Below, piece after piece: positions 19,617 through 29,337 of a stretch of 64,000 nucleotides of DNA (position 1 is its first letter; each line of letters begins with the position of its first letter). Where the stretch lies: NCBI RefSeq assembly GCF_902497785.1, contig NZ_CABVHK010000002.1:1-64000 (forward strand). The letters run 5' to 3'. This DNA is from Pseudomonas fluorescens (GTDB taxonomy: Bacteria > Pseudomonadota > Gammaproteobacteria > Pseudomonadales > Pseudomonadaceae). The notes beneath the pieces are model-generated. The model worked only from the letters and a program-made list of their open reading frames with translations, was not told the origin of the DNA and searched no databases. The translations under genes were made by a program, and so were the position numbers.

Positions 19617-20564
19617 TCAAGCGACATCAATGGAAACTAGGTAAAGGTTGTGGTCGATGACCTCTGAAGGGACTTCATCGGCGATCTCACCCTCTTCCAC
19701 TCTCACAACTTCGCACTCTCCGCGGCCCATACCATCGTTCCTGATAGCGAACTGAATCGAGGATTGATGACGCTTGAAGTAGTTGAAAGGCATACCGCAG
19801 GCGATCAGGAAATCAATCTTCGCCGCTGTGATTTCAATTTCGCTGTCGCGCTCACCGTCTTCCTGCACCATATAATCGAGACACAGATTAATGCCGAACG
19901 GACATTCCGGCGCGAGGCTGTTTACAAACGTTTGCCCGTAACCGCCAAAGTAACTGTGCTCTGCCTGCACACTGCTCAGCGCTTTAACTTTTACCCGTAC
20001 TTCGCTACTTAGTTGGAACGTCAAAAAACCGTTCTCGGCGGATTCATGCTCCCCAAAATCGATAGCCGACACATGCCGTTTCGGCCACATCGACATCAGT
20101 GGAATGTCGACCTCGTATTCTTTATTAGTCATCGCCAGTAAATAGTTAATGACATCGTAGTAGCTGCGTTCGCCTTCCCCTACCTTGATCAGGGTTGCGC
20201 AACTTCCTGCCAACAAAACGATCTTGCCATAATGTTCAACCGGCAAATCTGTCATTAACAGTCTTACACACGCTGGAACTTTCTCAAGATAAGCGGTTGT
20301 CAGTTCATTCAGCTCTTCTTCACTGTCGACTTCGCGCCATGGAATATTCCAGAAAAACTCGGGCAATGTAAAAAACAGACAGGCAGCTCCCGGAAATTTT
20401 TCACGGGCTGCGAGTGCCGCGACTTCAAGTTTGCGGCGTACGTAAGCAACGCGCATATCCAGTTCGCTGGTTACATAATCGGTGATGGACTGCCGTGGGG
20501 CGCGCAGATAAGAAAACTGCGGCGTAAACGTTGGTTGACGCAAAGAAGCGATATTTATCAGCAT
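19617..20564 (-). CDS. divergent nitrilase-superfamily protein
   Basis: A 315-residue protein with the carbon-nitrogen hydrolase triad order: Glu69 in FFTLPEFFWN, Lys162 in MWPKRHVSAID and Cys228 in FGINLCLDY, followed by AKIDFLIACGMPF, which corresponds to the strand after the nucleophile. These elements match nitrilase architecture though overall resemblance is weak. AAGGAAA precedes the ATG by seven bases. The gene is richer in A/T than its neighbours and stands alone between a conserved small gene and DUF2058, suggesting acquisition. Amidase, N-carbamoylase or a special role are all possible; substrate is unknown. Confidence 0.6.
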   Translation of the reverse strand: MLINIASLRQPTFTPQFSYLRAPRQSITDYVTSELDMRVAYVRRKLEVAALAAREKFPGAACLFFTLPEFFWNIPWREVDSEEELNELTTAYLEKVPACVRLLMTDLPVEHYGKIVLLAGSCATLIKVGEGERSYYDVINYLLAMTNKEYEVDIPLMSMWPKRHVSAIDFGEHESAENGFLTFQLSSEVRVKVKALSSVQAEHSYFGGYGQTFVNSLAPECPFGINLCLDYMVQEDGERDSEIEITAAKIDFLIACGMPFNYFKRHQSSIQFAIRNDGMGRGECEVVRVEEGEIADEVPSEVIDHNLYLVSIDVA

Positions 20565-20656
20565 GGGTAATTTCCTTATAATTTATGATTAATAACTCAT
20601 CCTCCTCAAACAAAAATTAAATAGCCATACACTAAGCGTGTATTAATTTTGAATAA

Positions 20657-20697
20657 AGAAAACCCGAAAGATCGTATCGATACAATCTTTCGGGCTC
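20657..20697 (-). terminator. terminator after DUF2058 gene
   Basis: On the minus strand, GCCCGAAAGATTGTATCG pairs with the following CGATACGATCTTTCGGG and ends in a T-rich tract (GGGTTTTCTTT). It lies 45 bp past the stop of the DUF2058 gene. Confidence 0.8.
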
Positions 20698-20741
20698 AAT
20701 ATATAAATGACGTCAACGTTAGTGAATATGTAACAACTCAA

Positions 20742-21284
20742 CTACCACATGAGATCATCAGGGATTTGATAAGCCGCGTACGGATCGTCCTCGGCAGCTG
20801 CTTCTTCAGTCTGCACATTCAACTGCACGATGCGTTGCGGATCACGTTCCTGGATTTTCAGCGCCGCTTCACGCGGAATCACCTCGTAGCCGCCGGCGTG
20901 ATGCACGATCGCCAGCGAGCCGTTGCTGAGCTTGTTACGCATCAGCGTGTTGACGCTCAGGCGCTTGACCTTTTTGTCATCAACGAAGTTGTAGTAGTCC
21001 TCGGTGGTCAGCTTCGGCAGGCGCGAGACTTCGATCAGTTGCTTGATCTGCGCGGCGCGGGCCTTGGCTTCAACCTTCTCCTGTTGCTGACGGTTAAGCT
21101 CCTGGTCGCGCTTGACCTTCTCGGCCATGGCTTCCTGGGCAGCACGCTGCTGGGAGTCATCGAGTTCGATCTGGCCTTTGTGGGCCAGGCGCTGCTGTTT
21201 CTGCTTCTCTTTGCCGACCTGTTTGGCCTGCTTTTGGTTGACCAGCCCTGCCTTTAGCAACTGGTCGCGAAGGGAAATGCTCAT
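20742..21284 (-). CDS. DUF2058 domain-containing protein (YaiL-like)
   Basis: A 180-residue cytoplasmic protein of the DUF2058 family. N-terminal LRDQLLKAGLVNQKQAKQV is followed by a long Lys/Gln/Glu-rich helix, probably coiled coil, about residues 25-85, and a compact C-terminal part with YYNFVDDKKVKRLSVN and LAIVHHAGGYEVIPREAALKI. Family members are linked by some reports to ribosomes or nucleoprotein, but function is unsettled. It follows mazG by 28 bp on the same strand. Confidence 0.88.
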   Translation of the reverse strand: MSISLRDQLLKAGLVNQKQAKQVGKEKQKQQRLAHKGQIELDDSQQRAAQEAMAEKVKRDQELNRQQQEKVEAKARAAQIKQLIEVSRLPKLTTEDYYNFVDDKKVKRLSVNTLMRNKLSNGSLAIVHHAGGYEVIPREAALKIQERDPQRIVQLNVQTEEAAAEDDPYAAYQIPDDLMW

Positions 21285-21312
21285 GGTGCTTATTTCTCAC
21301 TTAGGCCACTGC

Positions 21313-22146
21313 TCAACCGCAGCTGGGCAAATTCTTTTCCTGTCGTTTGGCTTCGCCCCACAAGGCGTCCAACTCTTCGAGGGTGCAATCTTCCATGGGA
21401 CGGTGGGTGTCGCGCAATGCCTGTTCGATAAAACGGAAGCGTCTTTCAAATTTGCTGTTGGCGCCACGCAGGGCGGTTTCCGGATCAACCTTCAAGTGCC
21501 GCGCCAGATTGACCACTGAAAACAGCAGGTCACCCACCTCATCGGCAATCGCCGCCGAGTCGTTATCGGCCATGGCTTGGAGCACCTCATCAAGCTCTTC
21601 GCGCACCTTGTCCAGCACCGGCAAGGCGTCCGGCCAGTCGAAACCGACCTGCCCAGCGCGCTTCTGCAATTTTGCCGAACGGGATAACGCGGGCAACGCT
21701 GCGGGCACATCGTCGAGCAACGACAACTGTTGCGGTGCCGCAGATTTTTCGGCGCGTTCTTCAGCCTTGATCGCTTCCCAGCGCTGCTTGACCTGTTCCT
21801 CATTCAGACGCGGTACATCCAGTGGCGCGTACAGATCGCCAGTGGGGAACACGTGCGGATGACGGCGGATCAGCTTGCGGGTGATGCTGTCGATGACGCC
21901 TGCGAATTCGAAGCGCCCTTCTTCCCGGGCCAGCTGGCTGTAATAGACCACCTGGAACAGCAAATCACCCAACTCGCCCTGCAAGTGATCGAAGTCGCCG
22001 CGCTCGATCGCATCGGCGACCTCGTAGGCTTCTTCGAGGGTGTGCGGGACGATGGTTGCGTAGGTTTGCCTGATGTCCCACGGACAACCGAACTGCGGGT
22101 CGCGCAGGCGGCTCATCAGGTGTAACAAGTCTTCAAGGCTGTACAT
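21313..22146 (-). CDS. mazG: nucleoside triphosphate pyrophosphohydrolase MazG
   Basis: A 277-residue protein with two tandem MazG domains. The first has TLEEAYEVADAIERGD and ELGDLLFQVVYY, the second REELDEVLQAM and EVGDLLFSVVNLARH; the EExxE and ExxD clusters bind magnesium. MazG hydrolyses (d)NTPs and can lower ppGpp, which fits its place just downstream of relA on the same strand. Start MYSLEDLLHLM at 22146 agrees with the family. Confidence 0.95.
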   Translation of the reverse strand: MYSLEDLLHLMSRLRDPQFGCPWDIRQTYATIVPHTLEEAYEVADAIERGDFDHLQGELGDLLFQVVYYSQLAREEGRFEFAGVIDSITRKLIRRHPHVFPTGDLYAPLDVPRLNEEQVKQRWEAIKAEERAEKSAAPQQLSLLDDVPAALPALSRSAKLQKRAGQVGFDWPDALPVLDKVREELDEVLQAMADNDSAAIADEVGDLLFSVVNLARHLKVDPETALRGANSKFERRFRFIEQALRDTHRPMEDCTLEELDALWGEAKRQEKNLPSCG

Positions 22147-22163
22147 ACACACTCTCGTTCAAA

Positions 22164-22242
22164 CGTAGGAGCTGCCGCAGGCTGCGATCTTTTGATTTTA
22201 AACAACAAGATCAAAAGATCGCAGCCTGCGGCAGCTCCTACG
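22164..22242. repeat. REP pair (inverted), family B
   Basis: CGTAGGAGCTGCCGCAGGCT and its reverse complement with GATCTTTTGAT inner arms around TTTAAACAACA. It sits between relA and mazG, inside a probable operon, where it could stabilise the relA message or lower mazG expression. Confidence 0.9.
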
Positions 22243-22252
22243 GGCGTACCGA

Positions 22253-24496
22253 TTACGGCGTGCGGTTACGCCGGGTTTCGATGATGTTGGGCAACTGCGA
22301 TATCCGCCCCAGCAACCGGCCCAATGCATCCAGCCCCGGAATCTCGATGGTCAGGGACATCAACGCCGTGTTGTCCTCCTTGTTCGAGCGTGTGTTGACC
22401 GCCAGCACGTTGATCCGCTCGTTGAGCAGCACTTGCGACACGTCACGCAGCAAACCGGAACGGTCGTAGGCGCGGATGATGATGTCCACCGGGTAGGTGA
22501 GCACCGGCACCGGGCCCCAACTGACTTGGATGATCCGCTCCGGTTCGCGCCCGCCCAGCTGCAGCACCGAGGCGCAGTCCTGACGGTGAATGCTCACGCC
22601 ACGGCCCTGGGTGATGTAGCCGACGATTGCGTCGCCCGGCAACGGCTGGCAGCAGCCGGCCATCTGTGTCATCAGGTTGCCGACGCCCTGAATCTGAATA
22701 TCCCCACGCTTGCCCGGTTTGTAGCCGGTGGCTTTTCGCGGAATCAGTTCCAGCTGTTCGTTGCCGCGTTCCGGCTCGACCAGTTGCTGCGCCAGGTTGA
22801 CCAGGTGCGCCAGGCGCAAGTCGCCCGCGCCCAACGCCGCGTACATGTCCTCGGCGGTTTTCATGTTGGCCTTGTCGGCCAGTTTGTCGAAGTCCACCGC
22901 CGGCAGGCCGAGGCGATTGAGTTCGCGTTCGAGCAAGGTCTTGCCCGCCGCAACGTTCTGATCGCGCGCCTGCAATTTGAACCAGTGAACAATCTTCGCC
23001 CGCGCCCGCGACGTGGTGATGTAGCCCAGGTTCGGGTTCAGCCAGTCACGACTCGGGGTGCCGTGCTTGCTGGTGATGATCTCGACCTGTTCACCGGTTT
23101 GCAGGCTGTAGTTGAGCGGCACGATCCGCCCGTTGATCTTCGCGCCACGGCAGTTGTGACCGATTTCAGTGTGCACGCGGTAGGCGAAGTCCAGCGGCGT
23201 CGAGCCTTTCGGCAAGTCGATGGCGTGACCGTCCGGGGTGAAGATGTACACCCGGTCCGGCTCGATATCGACCCGCAACTGTTCGGCCAGCCCACCGATG
23301 TCGCCCAGCTCTTCGTGCCACTCGAGCACCTGACGCAGCCAGGAGATTTTCTCTTCGTAATGATTGGAACCGGATTTGACATCGGTGCCCTTGTAGCGCC
23401 AGTGCGCACAAACACCCAGCTCGGCTTCTTCGTGCATGGAATGGGTGCGAATCTGCACTTCCAGCACCTTGCCCTCAGGCCCGATCACCGCCGTATGCAG
23501 CGAGCGGTAGCCGTTTTCTTTCGGGTTGGCGATGTAGTCGTCGAATTCCTTCGGGATGTGCCGCCACAACGTGTGGACGATGCCGAGCGCGGTGTAGCAG
23601 TCGCGCATTTCCGGCACCAGCACCCGAACGGCACGCACGTCGTAGATCTGGCTGAACTCCAGACCCTTGCGCTGCATTTTGCGCCAGATCGAATAGATGT
23701 GTTTGGCCCGGCCACTGATGTCGGCATCGACGCCGGTGGCCTGCAATTCGTTCTTCAGTTGGCTCATCACGTCGGCGATGAAACGCTCGCGATCGAGGCG
23801 TCGCTCATGCAGCAACTTGGCGATCTGCTTGTACTGATCGGGCTCCAGGTAACGGAAGGACAAGTCCTCCAGCTCCCACTTGATGTGACCGATTCCGAGA
23901 CGGTGAGCCAGCGGTGCGTAAATGTCGAAGACTTCGCGGGCGACGCGGTTGCGTTTCTCGTCGTCGGCGGTTTTCACCGCACGGATCGCGCAGGTGCGCT
24001 CGGCCAGTTTGATCAGCGCCACGCGCACGTCATCAACCATGGCCACGAGCATCTTGCGCAGGTTTTCGACCTGGCCCTGAGTGCCAAGCACCAAGGATTG
24101 ACGGGGGCTCAGGCTGGCGCTGATGGCCGCCATGCGCAGCACGCCGTCGATGAGTTTGGCGACCACCGGGCCGAAGCGCTGGCTCACGGCCGGCAATTCG
24201 ATCTGGCCTTCGCGCACGCCGCGGTACAGGACCGCCGCAACCAACGAATCCTGATCGAGTTTGAGGTCAGCGAGGATCTCGGCGATCTCAAGGCCCGTGC
24301 GGAAACTCGAGGTCCCTTCGGACCACAGATTCTTTGCCGCATTGGCCTGCTGTTCGGACGCGCGAGCGAACTCGCACGCTTCCTTCAAGGCTTCGCGATC
24401 CAGTGCCAGATCGACACTGACCGCATGATCGAGCCAAGCCTCGAGATTGATACTGCCGTCGGTGTTGATCGGCTGGTGTGCTCTCACCTGTACCAT
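22253..24496 (-). CDS. relA: GTP pyrophosphokinase (ppGpp synthetase I)
   Basis: A 747-residue RelA, which makes (p)ppGpp on stalled ribosomes. The N-terminal HD domain is degenerate (VAAVLYRGVREGQIE where hydrolases keep HDxxED), as in other RelA proteins, so it lacks hydrolase activity. The synthetase domain includes GRAKHIYSIWRKMQRKG and YIANPKENGYRSLHTAV; then come TGS (RVYIFTPDGHAIDLPKGSTPLDFAYRVHTEIG), a helical/zinc-finger region with AGCCQPLPGDAIVGY and a C-terminal ACT domain. Start MVQVRAHQP at 24496 is chosen by homology. Confidence 0.97.
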   Translation of the reverse strand: MVQVRAHQPINTDGSINLEAWLDHAVSVDLALDREALKEACEFARASEQQANAAKNLWSEGTSSFRTGLEIAEILADLKLDQDSLVAAVLYRGVREGQIELPAVSQRFGPVVAKLIDGVLRMAAISASLSPRQSLVLGTQGQVENLRKMLVAMVDDVRVALIKLAERTCAIRAVKTADDEKRNRVAREVFDIYAPLAHRLGIGHIKWELEDLSFRYLEPDQYKQIAKLLHERRLDRERFIADVMSQLKNELQATGVDADISGRAKHIYSIWRKMQRKGLEFSQIYDVRAVRVLVPEMRDCYTALGIVHTLWRHIPKEFDDYIANPKENGYRSLHTAVIGPEGKVLEVQIRTHSMHEEAELGVCAHWRYKGTDVKSGSNHYEEKISWLRQVLEWHEELGDIGGLAEQLRVDIEPDRVYIFTPDGHAIDLPKGSTPLDFAYRVHTEIGHNCRGAKINGRIVPLNYSLQTGEQVEIITSKHGTPSRDWLNPNLGYITTSRARAKIVHWFKLQARDQNVAAGKTLLERELNRLGLPAVDFDKLADKANMKTAEDMYAALGAGDLRLAHLVNLAQQLVEPERGNEQLELIPRKATGYKPGKRGDIQIQGVGNLMTQMAGCCQPLPGDAIVGYITQGRGVSIHRQDCASVLQLGGREPERIIQVSWGPVPVLTYPVDIIIRAYDRSGLLRDVSQVLLNERINVLAVNTRSNKEDNTALMSLTIEIPGLDALGRLLGRISQLPNIIETRRNRTP

Positions 24497-24619
24497 CTTG
24501 CTTACCTTCCCTACGACGCACATTCAATGCGTCAAATCGCTGACCCTTATTGCCGGAGTGCATTCGCGGGGCCAGGGCGAATGCTGCACGGGCGGGCCAG
24601 TCGGACCAGACGAGCCGTC

Positions 24620-25972
24620 CTAGCTCGCTTCAAATAACGCCATGGCCTCGACATGTGCCGTCTGAGGAAACATATCGAGAATCCCGGCACGTTTTAACCG
24701 GTAGCCCTGCTTGATCAATTCCACTGTGTCGCGCGCCAGCGTTGCCGGATTGCACGACACATACACCAACCGTTGCGCGCCAAGCGACTTGAGCTTGCGC
24801 ACCACCTCGAAAGCGCCGTCACGGGGTGGGTCCAAGAGTACCGCAGAAAAGCCTTCGCGCGCCCATTCGGCATCGGTCAACGGCTGGGACAAATCGGCCT
24901 GAAAAAACTTCGCGTTATGCAGGTTGTTGCCAGCAGCATTCGCGGCTGCCCGCTCGACCATGGTCTGCACGCCTTCGACCGCCACCACCTCGCGAACGGT
25001 TTTGGCCAGCGGTAAAGCGAAGTTGCCCAAGCCACAGAATAGATCGAGAACGCGTTCACCGGAGGTCGGCTTCAACCAGTCCAGCGCCTGGGCGACCATC
25101 GCTTCGTTGACCCCGGCATTGACCTGAATGAAATCGCCGGGGCGGTACGCCAGATTCAAATCCCACTGTTCGAGTCGATAGCCCAGCGCCTGATCGGCAT
25201 TGACCGGTTGCGGCTCGCCGTCACCGTGCAGCCACAACTGCGCTTCATGGACCACGCAAAAATCCTTGAGGATCGTCAGGTCGGCTTCCGACAACGGCGC
25301 CATGTGCCGCAGCAATACCGCCAATGACGAGCCGCTGAACAATTCCACATGCCCCAGCGCCTGAGGTTTGCTCAAGCGGCGCAACATGTCCGGCAAGCCC
25401 GTCATGATCGGCTGCAAGGGCTGTACCAGCACCGGGCATTCATTGATCGCGACAATGTCCTGACTGCCTGCCGCGCGGAATCCGACTTCAAGGTTTTTCG
25501 CTTTCATGTCCCAGCGCACTGCGATCCGGGCGCGACGGCGGTAAGCGAATTCCGGACCGCTCAACGGCGCTGCCCACTCTTCGGGTTCGACACCGGCGAC
25601 CTTCGATAATTGCTCGGCGAGCATGCGCTGTTTCAGTGCGAGTTGTTCGTCATGCGGCAGATGTTGCACGCTGCAGCCGCCACAGCGACCTGCGTGCGGA
25701 CACGGAGCCAGGCGGCGCAATTCGCTGGCCTGGAAAACACGTTCGGTGCGCGCCTCGACCACTTTGCCGTGGGCGCCCAACACCCGCGCCTCGACTTCTT
25801 CACCGGCCAATGCGCCGAGAACGAACCAGGTGCGCCCTTCGAAAAACGCGATGCCGCGACCGTCATTGGCCAGGCGCTCGATGCTCAAACGCTGCTTTTT
25901 GCCGGTCGGAATTTGTGGGGCCTTGCTGCCGCCGGTGGGCTGGAAGCGCAGGCCTCTCTCGTGCTTGGCCAT
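24620..25972 (-). CDS. rlmD: 23S rRNA (uracil-1939-C5)-methyltransferase
   Basis: A 450-residue RlmD/RumA. An N-terminal TRAM domain ([23 protein letters not shown]) binds RNA, the 4Fe-4S ligands are in [10 protein letters not shown], and the Rossmann SAM domain holds [25 protein letters not shown] and the catalytic nucleophile in [12 protein letters not shown]. The start overlaps the cysM stop by one base (TGATG), so translation is coupled. cysM-rlmD-relA-mazG order is conserved in Pseudomonas. Confidence 0.96.
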   Translation of the reverse strand: MAKHERGLRFQPTGGSKAPQIPTGKKQRLSIERLANDGRGIAFFEGRTWFVLGALAGEEVEARVLGAHGKVVEARTERVFQASELRRLAPCPHAGRCGGCSVQHLPHDEQLALKQRMLAEQLSKVAGVEPEEWAAPLSGPEFAYRRRARIAVRWDMKAKNLEVGFRAAGSQDIVAINECPVLVQPLQPIMTGLPDMLRRLSKPQALGHVELFSGSSLAVLLRHMAPLSEADLTILKDFCVVHEAQLWLHGDGEPQPVNADQALGYRLEQWDLNLAYRPGDFIQVNAGVNEAMVAQALDWLKPTSGERVLDLFCGLGNFALPLAKTVREVVAVEGVQTMVERAAANAAGNNLHNAKFFQADLSQPLTDAEWAREGFSAVLLDPPRDGAFEVVRKLKSLGAQRLVYVSCNPATLARDTVELIKQGYRLKRAGILDMFPQTAHVEAMALFEAS

Positions 25973-26874
25973 CAGTAGGGCGCGTCGAAAATGCCGGTCG
26001 ACAGGTATCGGTCGCCACGGTCGCAAATGATCGCGACGATCACCGCGTTTTCAACTTCTTTGGACAGGCGCAGCATCGCTGCCACGGCGCCGCCCGAAGA
26101 CACGCCGCAGAAGATGCCTTCTTCGCGCGCCAGACGACGGGTGACGTCCTCGGCTTCGCTTTGCGCCATGTCGACGATGCGGTCCACGCGATCGGCCTGA
26201 TAGATCTTCGGCAGGTATTCCTGCGGCCAGCGACGGATGCCCGGGATTGCCGAGCCTTCCATCGGTTGCAGGCCGATGATCTGCACGTCGTCGCTTTGCT
26301 CTTTCAAGTAGCGCGACACGCCCATGATGGTGCCGGTGGTGCCCATCGAACTGACGAAATGGGTGATGGTGCCCTCGGTCTGGCGCCAGATTTCCGGGCC
26401 GGTGGTGGTGTAGTGCGCCTCCGGGTTGTCCCCGTTGGCGAACTGATCCAGCACCTTGCCACGGCCTTCGGCTTCCATTCGCTGAGCGAGGTCACGGGCG
26501 CCCTCCATGCCTTCTTCCTGGGTGACCAGAATCAGCTCGGCGCCATAGGCCGTCATCGCCGCCTTGCGCTCGGCGCTGGAGTTGTCCGGCATGATCAGGA
26601 TCATCTTGTAGCCCTTGATCGCAGCGGCCATCGCCAGGGCGATCCCGGTGTTGCCCGAGGTCGCTTCGATCAGCGTATCGCCGACATGGATCTGCCCGCG
26701 CAACTCGGCACGGGTGATCATCGACAGCGCCGGCCGGTCCTTGACCGAACCCGCCGGGTTGTTCCCTTCAAGCTTGAGCAGAAGAGTGTTGCTGGTGGCA
26801 CCGGGCAAGCGCTGCAAACGGACCAGCGGAGTGTTGCCGACGCAATCGGCGATGGTTGGGTACTGCAAGGTCAT
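25972..26874 (-). CDS. cysM: O-acetylserine sulfhydrylase B
   Basis: A 300-residue PLP enzyme that makes cysteine (or S-sulfocysteine from thiosulfate). The PLP lysine is Lys45 in [24 protein letters not shown] binds the substrate carboxylate and [11 protein letters not shown] the phosphate. CysM type rather than CysK is shown by its start [19 protein letters not shown] and shorter length. Start at 26874 by homology. Confidence 0.96.
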   Translation of the reverse strand: MTLQYPTIADCVGNTPLVRLQRLPGATSNTLLLKLEGNNPAGSVKDRPALSMITRAELRGQIHVGDTLIEATSGNTGIALAMAAAIKGYKMILIMPDNSSAERKAAMTAYGAELILVTQEEGMEGARDLAQRMEAEGRGKVLDQFANGDNPEAHYTTTGPEIWRQTEGTITHFVSSMGTTGTIMGVSRYLKEQSDDVQIIGLQPMEGSAIPGIRRWPQEYLPKIYQADRVDRIVDMAQSEAEDVTRRLAREEGIFCGVSSGGAVAAMLRLSKEVENAVIVAIICDRGDRYLSTGIFDAPY

Positions 26875-27039
26875 GGCGTATTCGCAATCCAGACTGCGGG
26901 GGCGCCTATCATACCGGCAAACGTTCGCAGGCCATATCACGCAAAGTGCGGTGCTTATGGCTTATGGGAATAAGGACGACGGGGTGAGCAATCGCTTGAT
27001 CGAACCTCGCCTTACAGACAAACGACGTCAGAGAGGTAG

Positions 27040-27174
27040 GAAGAATTCTTTTTCTCCAAAATATCGGGTTTTAAAGACGCGTTCTTCGGACGTTTCACTC
27101 AAGGCTTGGAGGTTGGCGTGAACTGGTGGGCAAGGGACTTCACCGATAGTCTTTTTATGCGGGATATCTTTTGA
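27040..27174 (+). pseudogene. possible gene remnant (C-terminal fragment)
   Basis: A 44-codon open frame after a TAG, without a start codon, reads EEFFFSKISGFKDAFFGRF and ends VGVNWWARDFTDSLFMRDIF before TGA. The composition (aromatic and charged residues, non-random) looks like a protein C-terminus rather than spacer. It lies in the 340-bp space between cysM and the small exported gene, at the edge of the accessory patch. Low confidence; no family recognised. Confidence 0.25.
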
Positions 27175-27216
27175 ATCCCTACCGCATCACCAACCAACTT
27201 TATGATGAGCGTACTT

Positions 27217-27594
27217 ATGAAAGTCCTTATTGCGTTTTCTTTCGCAGGGCTGTTCCTTGCGAGTCAGACCTCAGTAGCATGCACCAGCATTCGTGACACC
27301 TACAGCGGCACGGTACCCGCTAACACCGATGTCATTGCTCAAGGGCCCTTTACTATTACGGGTGCAAATGGATGCCGACAAGCCAACATCTCTTCCACTA
27401 TCACTGCCGTAGGCGCGGGTTCTCCACCGGATCTGTATATTGACAAACTGACAGATTCAACCTGGACCAAGGTCGCCGGGGGTACCGGCAATACTGCCTC
27501 AGTGCTTGGCACACTGGGGACTTACAGAATCCGCCACTCGAATACACTAACTGTCGACAGACAGTATTCTGGAAGCACCCGCTACAGCCGATAG
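27217..27594 (+). CDS. small exported hypothetical protein
   Basis: A 125-residue protein with a clear signal peptide (MKVLIAFSFAGLFLASQTSVA, cleaved before CTSIRD). The mature part has two Cys (after cleavage and in ANGCRQ) that could form a disulfide, and alternating hydrophobic/polar residues rich in Thr, Ser and Gly, suggesting an all-beta fold. An in-frame ATG at 27202 is also possible. I do not recognise a family. Base composition is more A/T-rich than the core genes nearby. Confidence 0.6.
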   Translation: MKVLIAFSFAGLFLASQTSVACTSIRDTYSGTVPANTDVIAQGPFTITGANGCRQANISSTITAVGAGSPPDLYIDKLTDSTWTKVAGGTGNTASVLGTLGTYRIRHSNTLTVDRQYSGSTRYSR

Positions 27595-27605
27595 ACAACA
27601 GCAAA

Positions 27606-27634
27606 CCGGCGCCCGAAATTCTTTCGGGCACCGG
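27606..27634. terminator. hairpin between convergent genes
   Basis: CCGG and GCCCGAAA pair with TTTCGGGC and CCGG around a 3-base loop, 12 bp past the stop of the exported-protein gene. A weak T tract follows on the minus strand (CGGTTTGCTGTTG), so it may serve both convergent genes. Confidence 0.55.
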
Positions 27635-27639
27635 GTGAC

Positions 27640-28161
27640 TCAAGCTTGAATACTGACAGACAGATCCTTTCTGGTTGAATGCGAAAAATAGGAGAGCGCG
27701 TTAATGACTTGATTTGCGCCCTCTAAAGCCTTCAGCACCACCTTGAATGACTCTTGATGAGCGTACATAGGCCAAGTACTGGCATATGCTTGGGTATCCC
27801 CCAACATCTGATTGAACATTGCGATCGCATTATATTTGACGTCTTTTTCAGTCTGAAAACCATATTCATCATAGGTCATATTACCGGATATGAATTGCCC
27901 GGCGACTCGCCTGTCTATCAATTCAACCTCATAGAGCTTCGATCCGATTTTCGCAAGCTCATTAGTACTTATCGATGTAAAATCATATCCTTTAATCAAA
28001 TTTTTTAATTCGCCAATCATGGTATCGCTCGTCAGGTTCAATGCCCCGGCAGCGTCCTTTGCATCGGTTATCGTGCGCGCATTTTGTGTCTCGTACGGAT
28101 TTTTAATAAAATAGGCATCAGCCTGTTTCGACAAGACGGCCGTTCTTATTATGACGTTCAT
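27640..28161 (-). CDS. hypothetical protein, 173 residues
   Basis: A cytoplasmic-looking helical protein. Notable segments are LIKGYDFTSISTNELAKIGSKLYEVELIDRR, FISGNMTYDEYGFQTEKDVKYNAIAMFNQML and FKVVLKALEGANQVINALSYF. I have a faint memory of related Pseudomonas proteins of unknown function but cannot name a family. There is no signal peptide. The coding sequence is clearly A/T-richer than the core genome, supporting horizontal origin. It stands alone, convergent with the small exported gene. Confidence 0.55.
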   Translation of the reverse strand: MNVIIRTAVLSKQADAYFIKNPYETQNARTITDAKDAAGALNLTSDTMIGELKNLIKGYDFTSISTNELAKIGSKLYEVELIDRRVAGQFISGNMTYDEYGFQTEKDVKYNAIAMFNQMLGDTQAYASTWPMYAHQESFKVVLKALEGANQVINALSYFSHSTRKDLSVSIQA

Positions 28162-28320
28162 TGATTATCCTTCTTGATTTAAAGCCACAAGTTGAATATC
28201 GACTCTTATAATAAGGTCTTGAGCCTTTTGGTTATTTTCAGAAACCTCTTACACACCCACAACTTTTTGAAGTAGGACGCCTCCGACAAGAAAGTAAGAA
28301 TCCGCCCTATCAATGGTTTT

Positions 28321-29337
28321 TTACGTCCGCCCAGCAACATTCAAGGCATAGAACTCATGCAGCTTGGCTTGCAACAACTGTTTGTCAGGTAACTGCACCT
28401 GGTATTCAGCGACCAGCGCTGGCGACAGGCTGCGGTTAAGGGCGTACTCGACCACCTCGTCTTCTTTGCTGGCACAGAGCAATACACCAATGGCCGGATT
28501 TTCGTGGGGTTTGCGCTCATCTCGATCCAGCGCTTCCAGGTAGAAGTTCAGCTTGCCCAGGTACTCCGGCTCAAAACGACCGACCTTGAGCTCGATTGCA
28601 ACCAGACAGTTGAGCCCACGGTGAAAGAATAAAAGGTCCAGGGCGAAATCCCGCCCGCCTACCTGCAGCGGATACTCCGAGCCAACAAAGCTGAAGTCAC
28701 GGCCAAGCTCAATCAAGAATTCCTTGAGCCGCGCCAGTAAGCCTTGGTGCAGGTCGGTTTCGGCATGGGCGCCGGGCAGATCCAGAAATTCGACCATGTA
28801 GGCGTCGCGGAAGATGTCGAGTGCCAAAGGGTGGCTTTGTTTGAGCGCTGCGGTGGCTTTTGCCGGTTGGGTCACGCTGCGTTCGAACAGTGCGGCTTTG
28901 AATTGGCGCTCCAGTTCGCGCGTCGACCACTTTTGCTGAATGGACAGGCGCAGATAGAATTCGCGCTCTTCCGGATGCGTACTCTGGGACAGAATCAGCA
29001 GATTGTGGGTCCAAGGCAATTGTGTCAGCAGTGCTGACACTTTTTCATCGCCCCGGTAAGCCTCGTAAAACTGGCGCATACGGAACAGATTGCGCCGGGT
29101 AAAACCACGCAATCCCGGTTGAGTTTGAGCCAAGTGATCAGCCAATTGACTGACAACGGAATCACCCCATTCAGCCAGTTCGATCTTGCGACTGATGTAG
29201 CCACCCACCTGCCAGTACAGCTCGATCAGCCGGGTATTCACCGCCTGTACTGCCTGCTGCCTGGCACTGTGAATCAGCGTCAGCACTTCATTGAAACGAT
29301 CGTCGGTAGTGTTGCCGGGAACCTTGGGTGCATTCAT
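28321..29337 (-). CDS. PDDEXK nuclease domain protein (YhcG/DUF1016)
   Basis: A 338-residue protein with the N-terminal DUF1016 domain (IHSARQQAVQAVNTRLIELYWQVG, WGDSVVSQLADHL, GFTRRNLFRMRQFYEAY, LPWTHNLLIL) and a C-terminal PD-(D/E)xK nuclease fold: GGRDFALDLLFFHRG supplies the Asp and LVAIELKVG the Glu-x-Lys, at about residues 225-255. Relatives are found in mobile and defence regions and are proposed DNA nucleases linked to recombination. All key residues seem intact. Part of the accessory patch between cysM and the two-component genes. Confidence 0.88.
   Translation of the reverse strand: MNAPKVPGNTTDDRFNEVLTLIHSARQQAVQAVNTRLIELYWQVGGYISRKIELAEWGDSVVSQLADHLAQTQPGLRGFTRRNLFRMRQFYEAYRGDEKVSALLTQLPWTHNLLILSQSTHPEEREFYLRLSIQQKWSTRELERQFKAALFERSVTQPAKATAALKQSHPLALDIFRDAYMVEFLDLPGAHAETDLHQGLLARLKEFLIELGRDFSFVGSEYPLQVGGRDFALDLLFFHRGLNCLVAIELKVGRFEPEYLGKLNFYLEALDRDERKPHENPAIGVLLCASKEDEVVEYALNRSLSPALVAEYQVQLPDKQLLQAKLHEFYALNVAGRT

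Noticed and set aside
22433..24637. A 734-codon open frame opposite relA
   Set aside because: Shadow of relA; composition rich in His, Arg and Gln with no recognisable domain.
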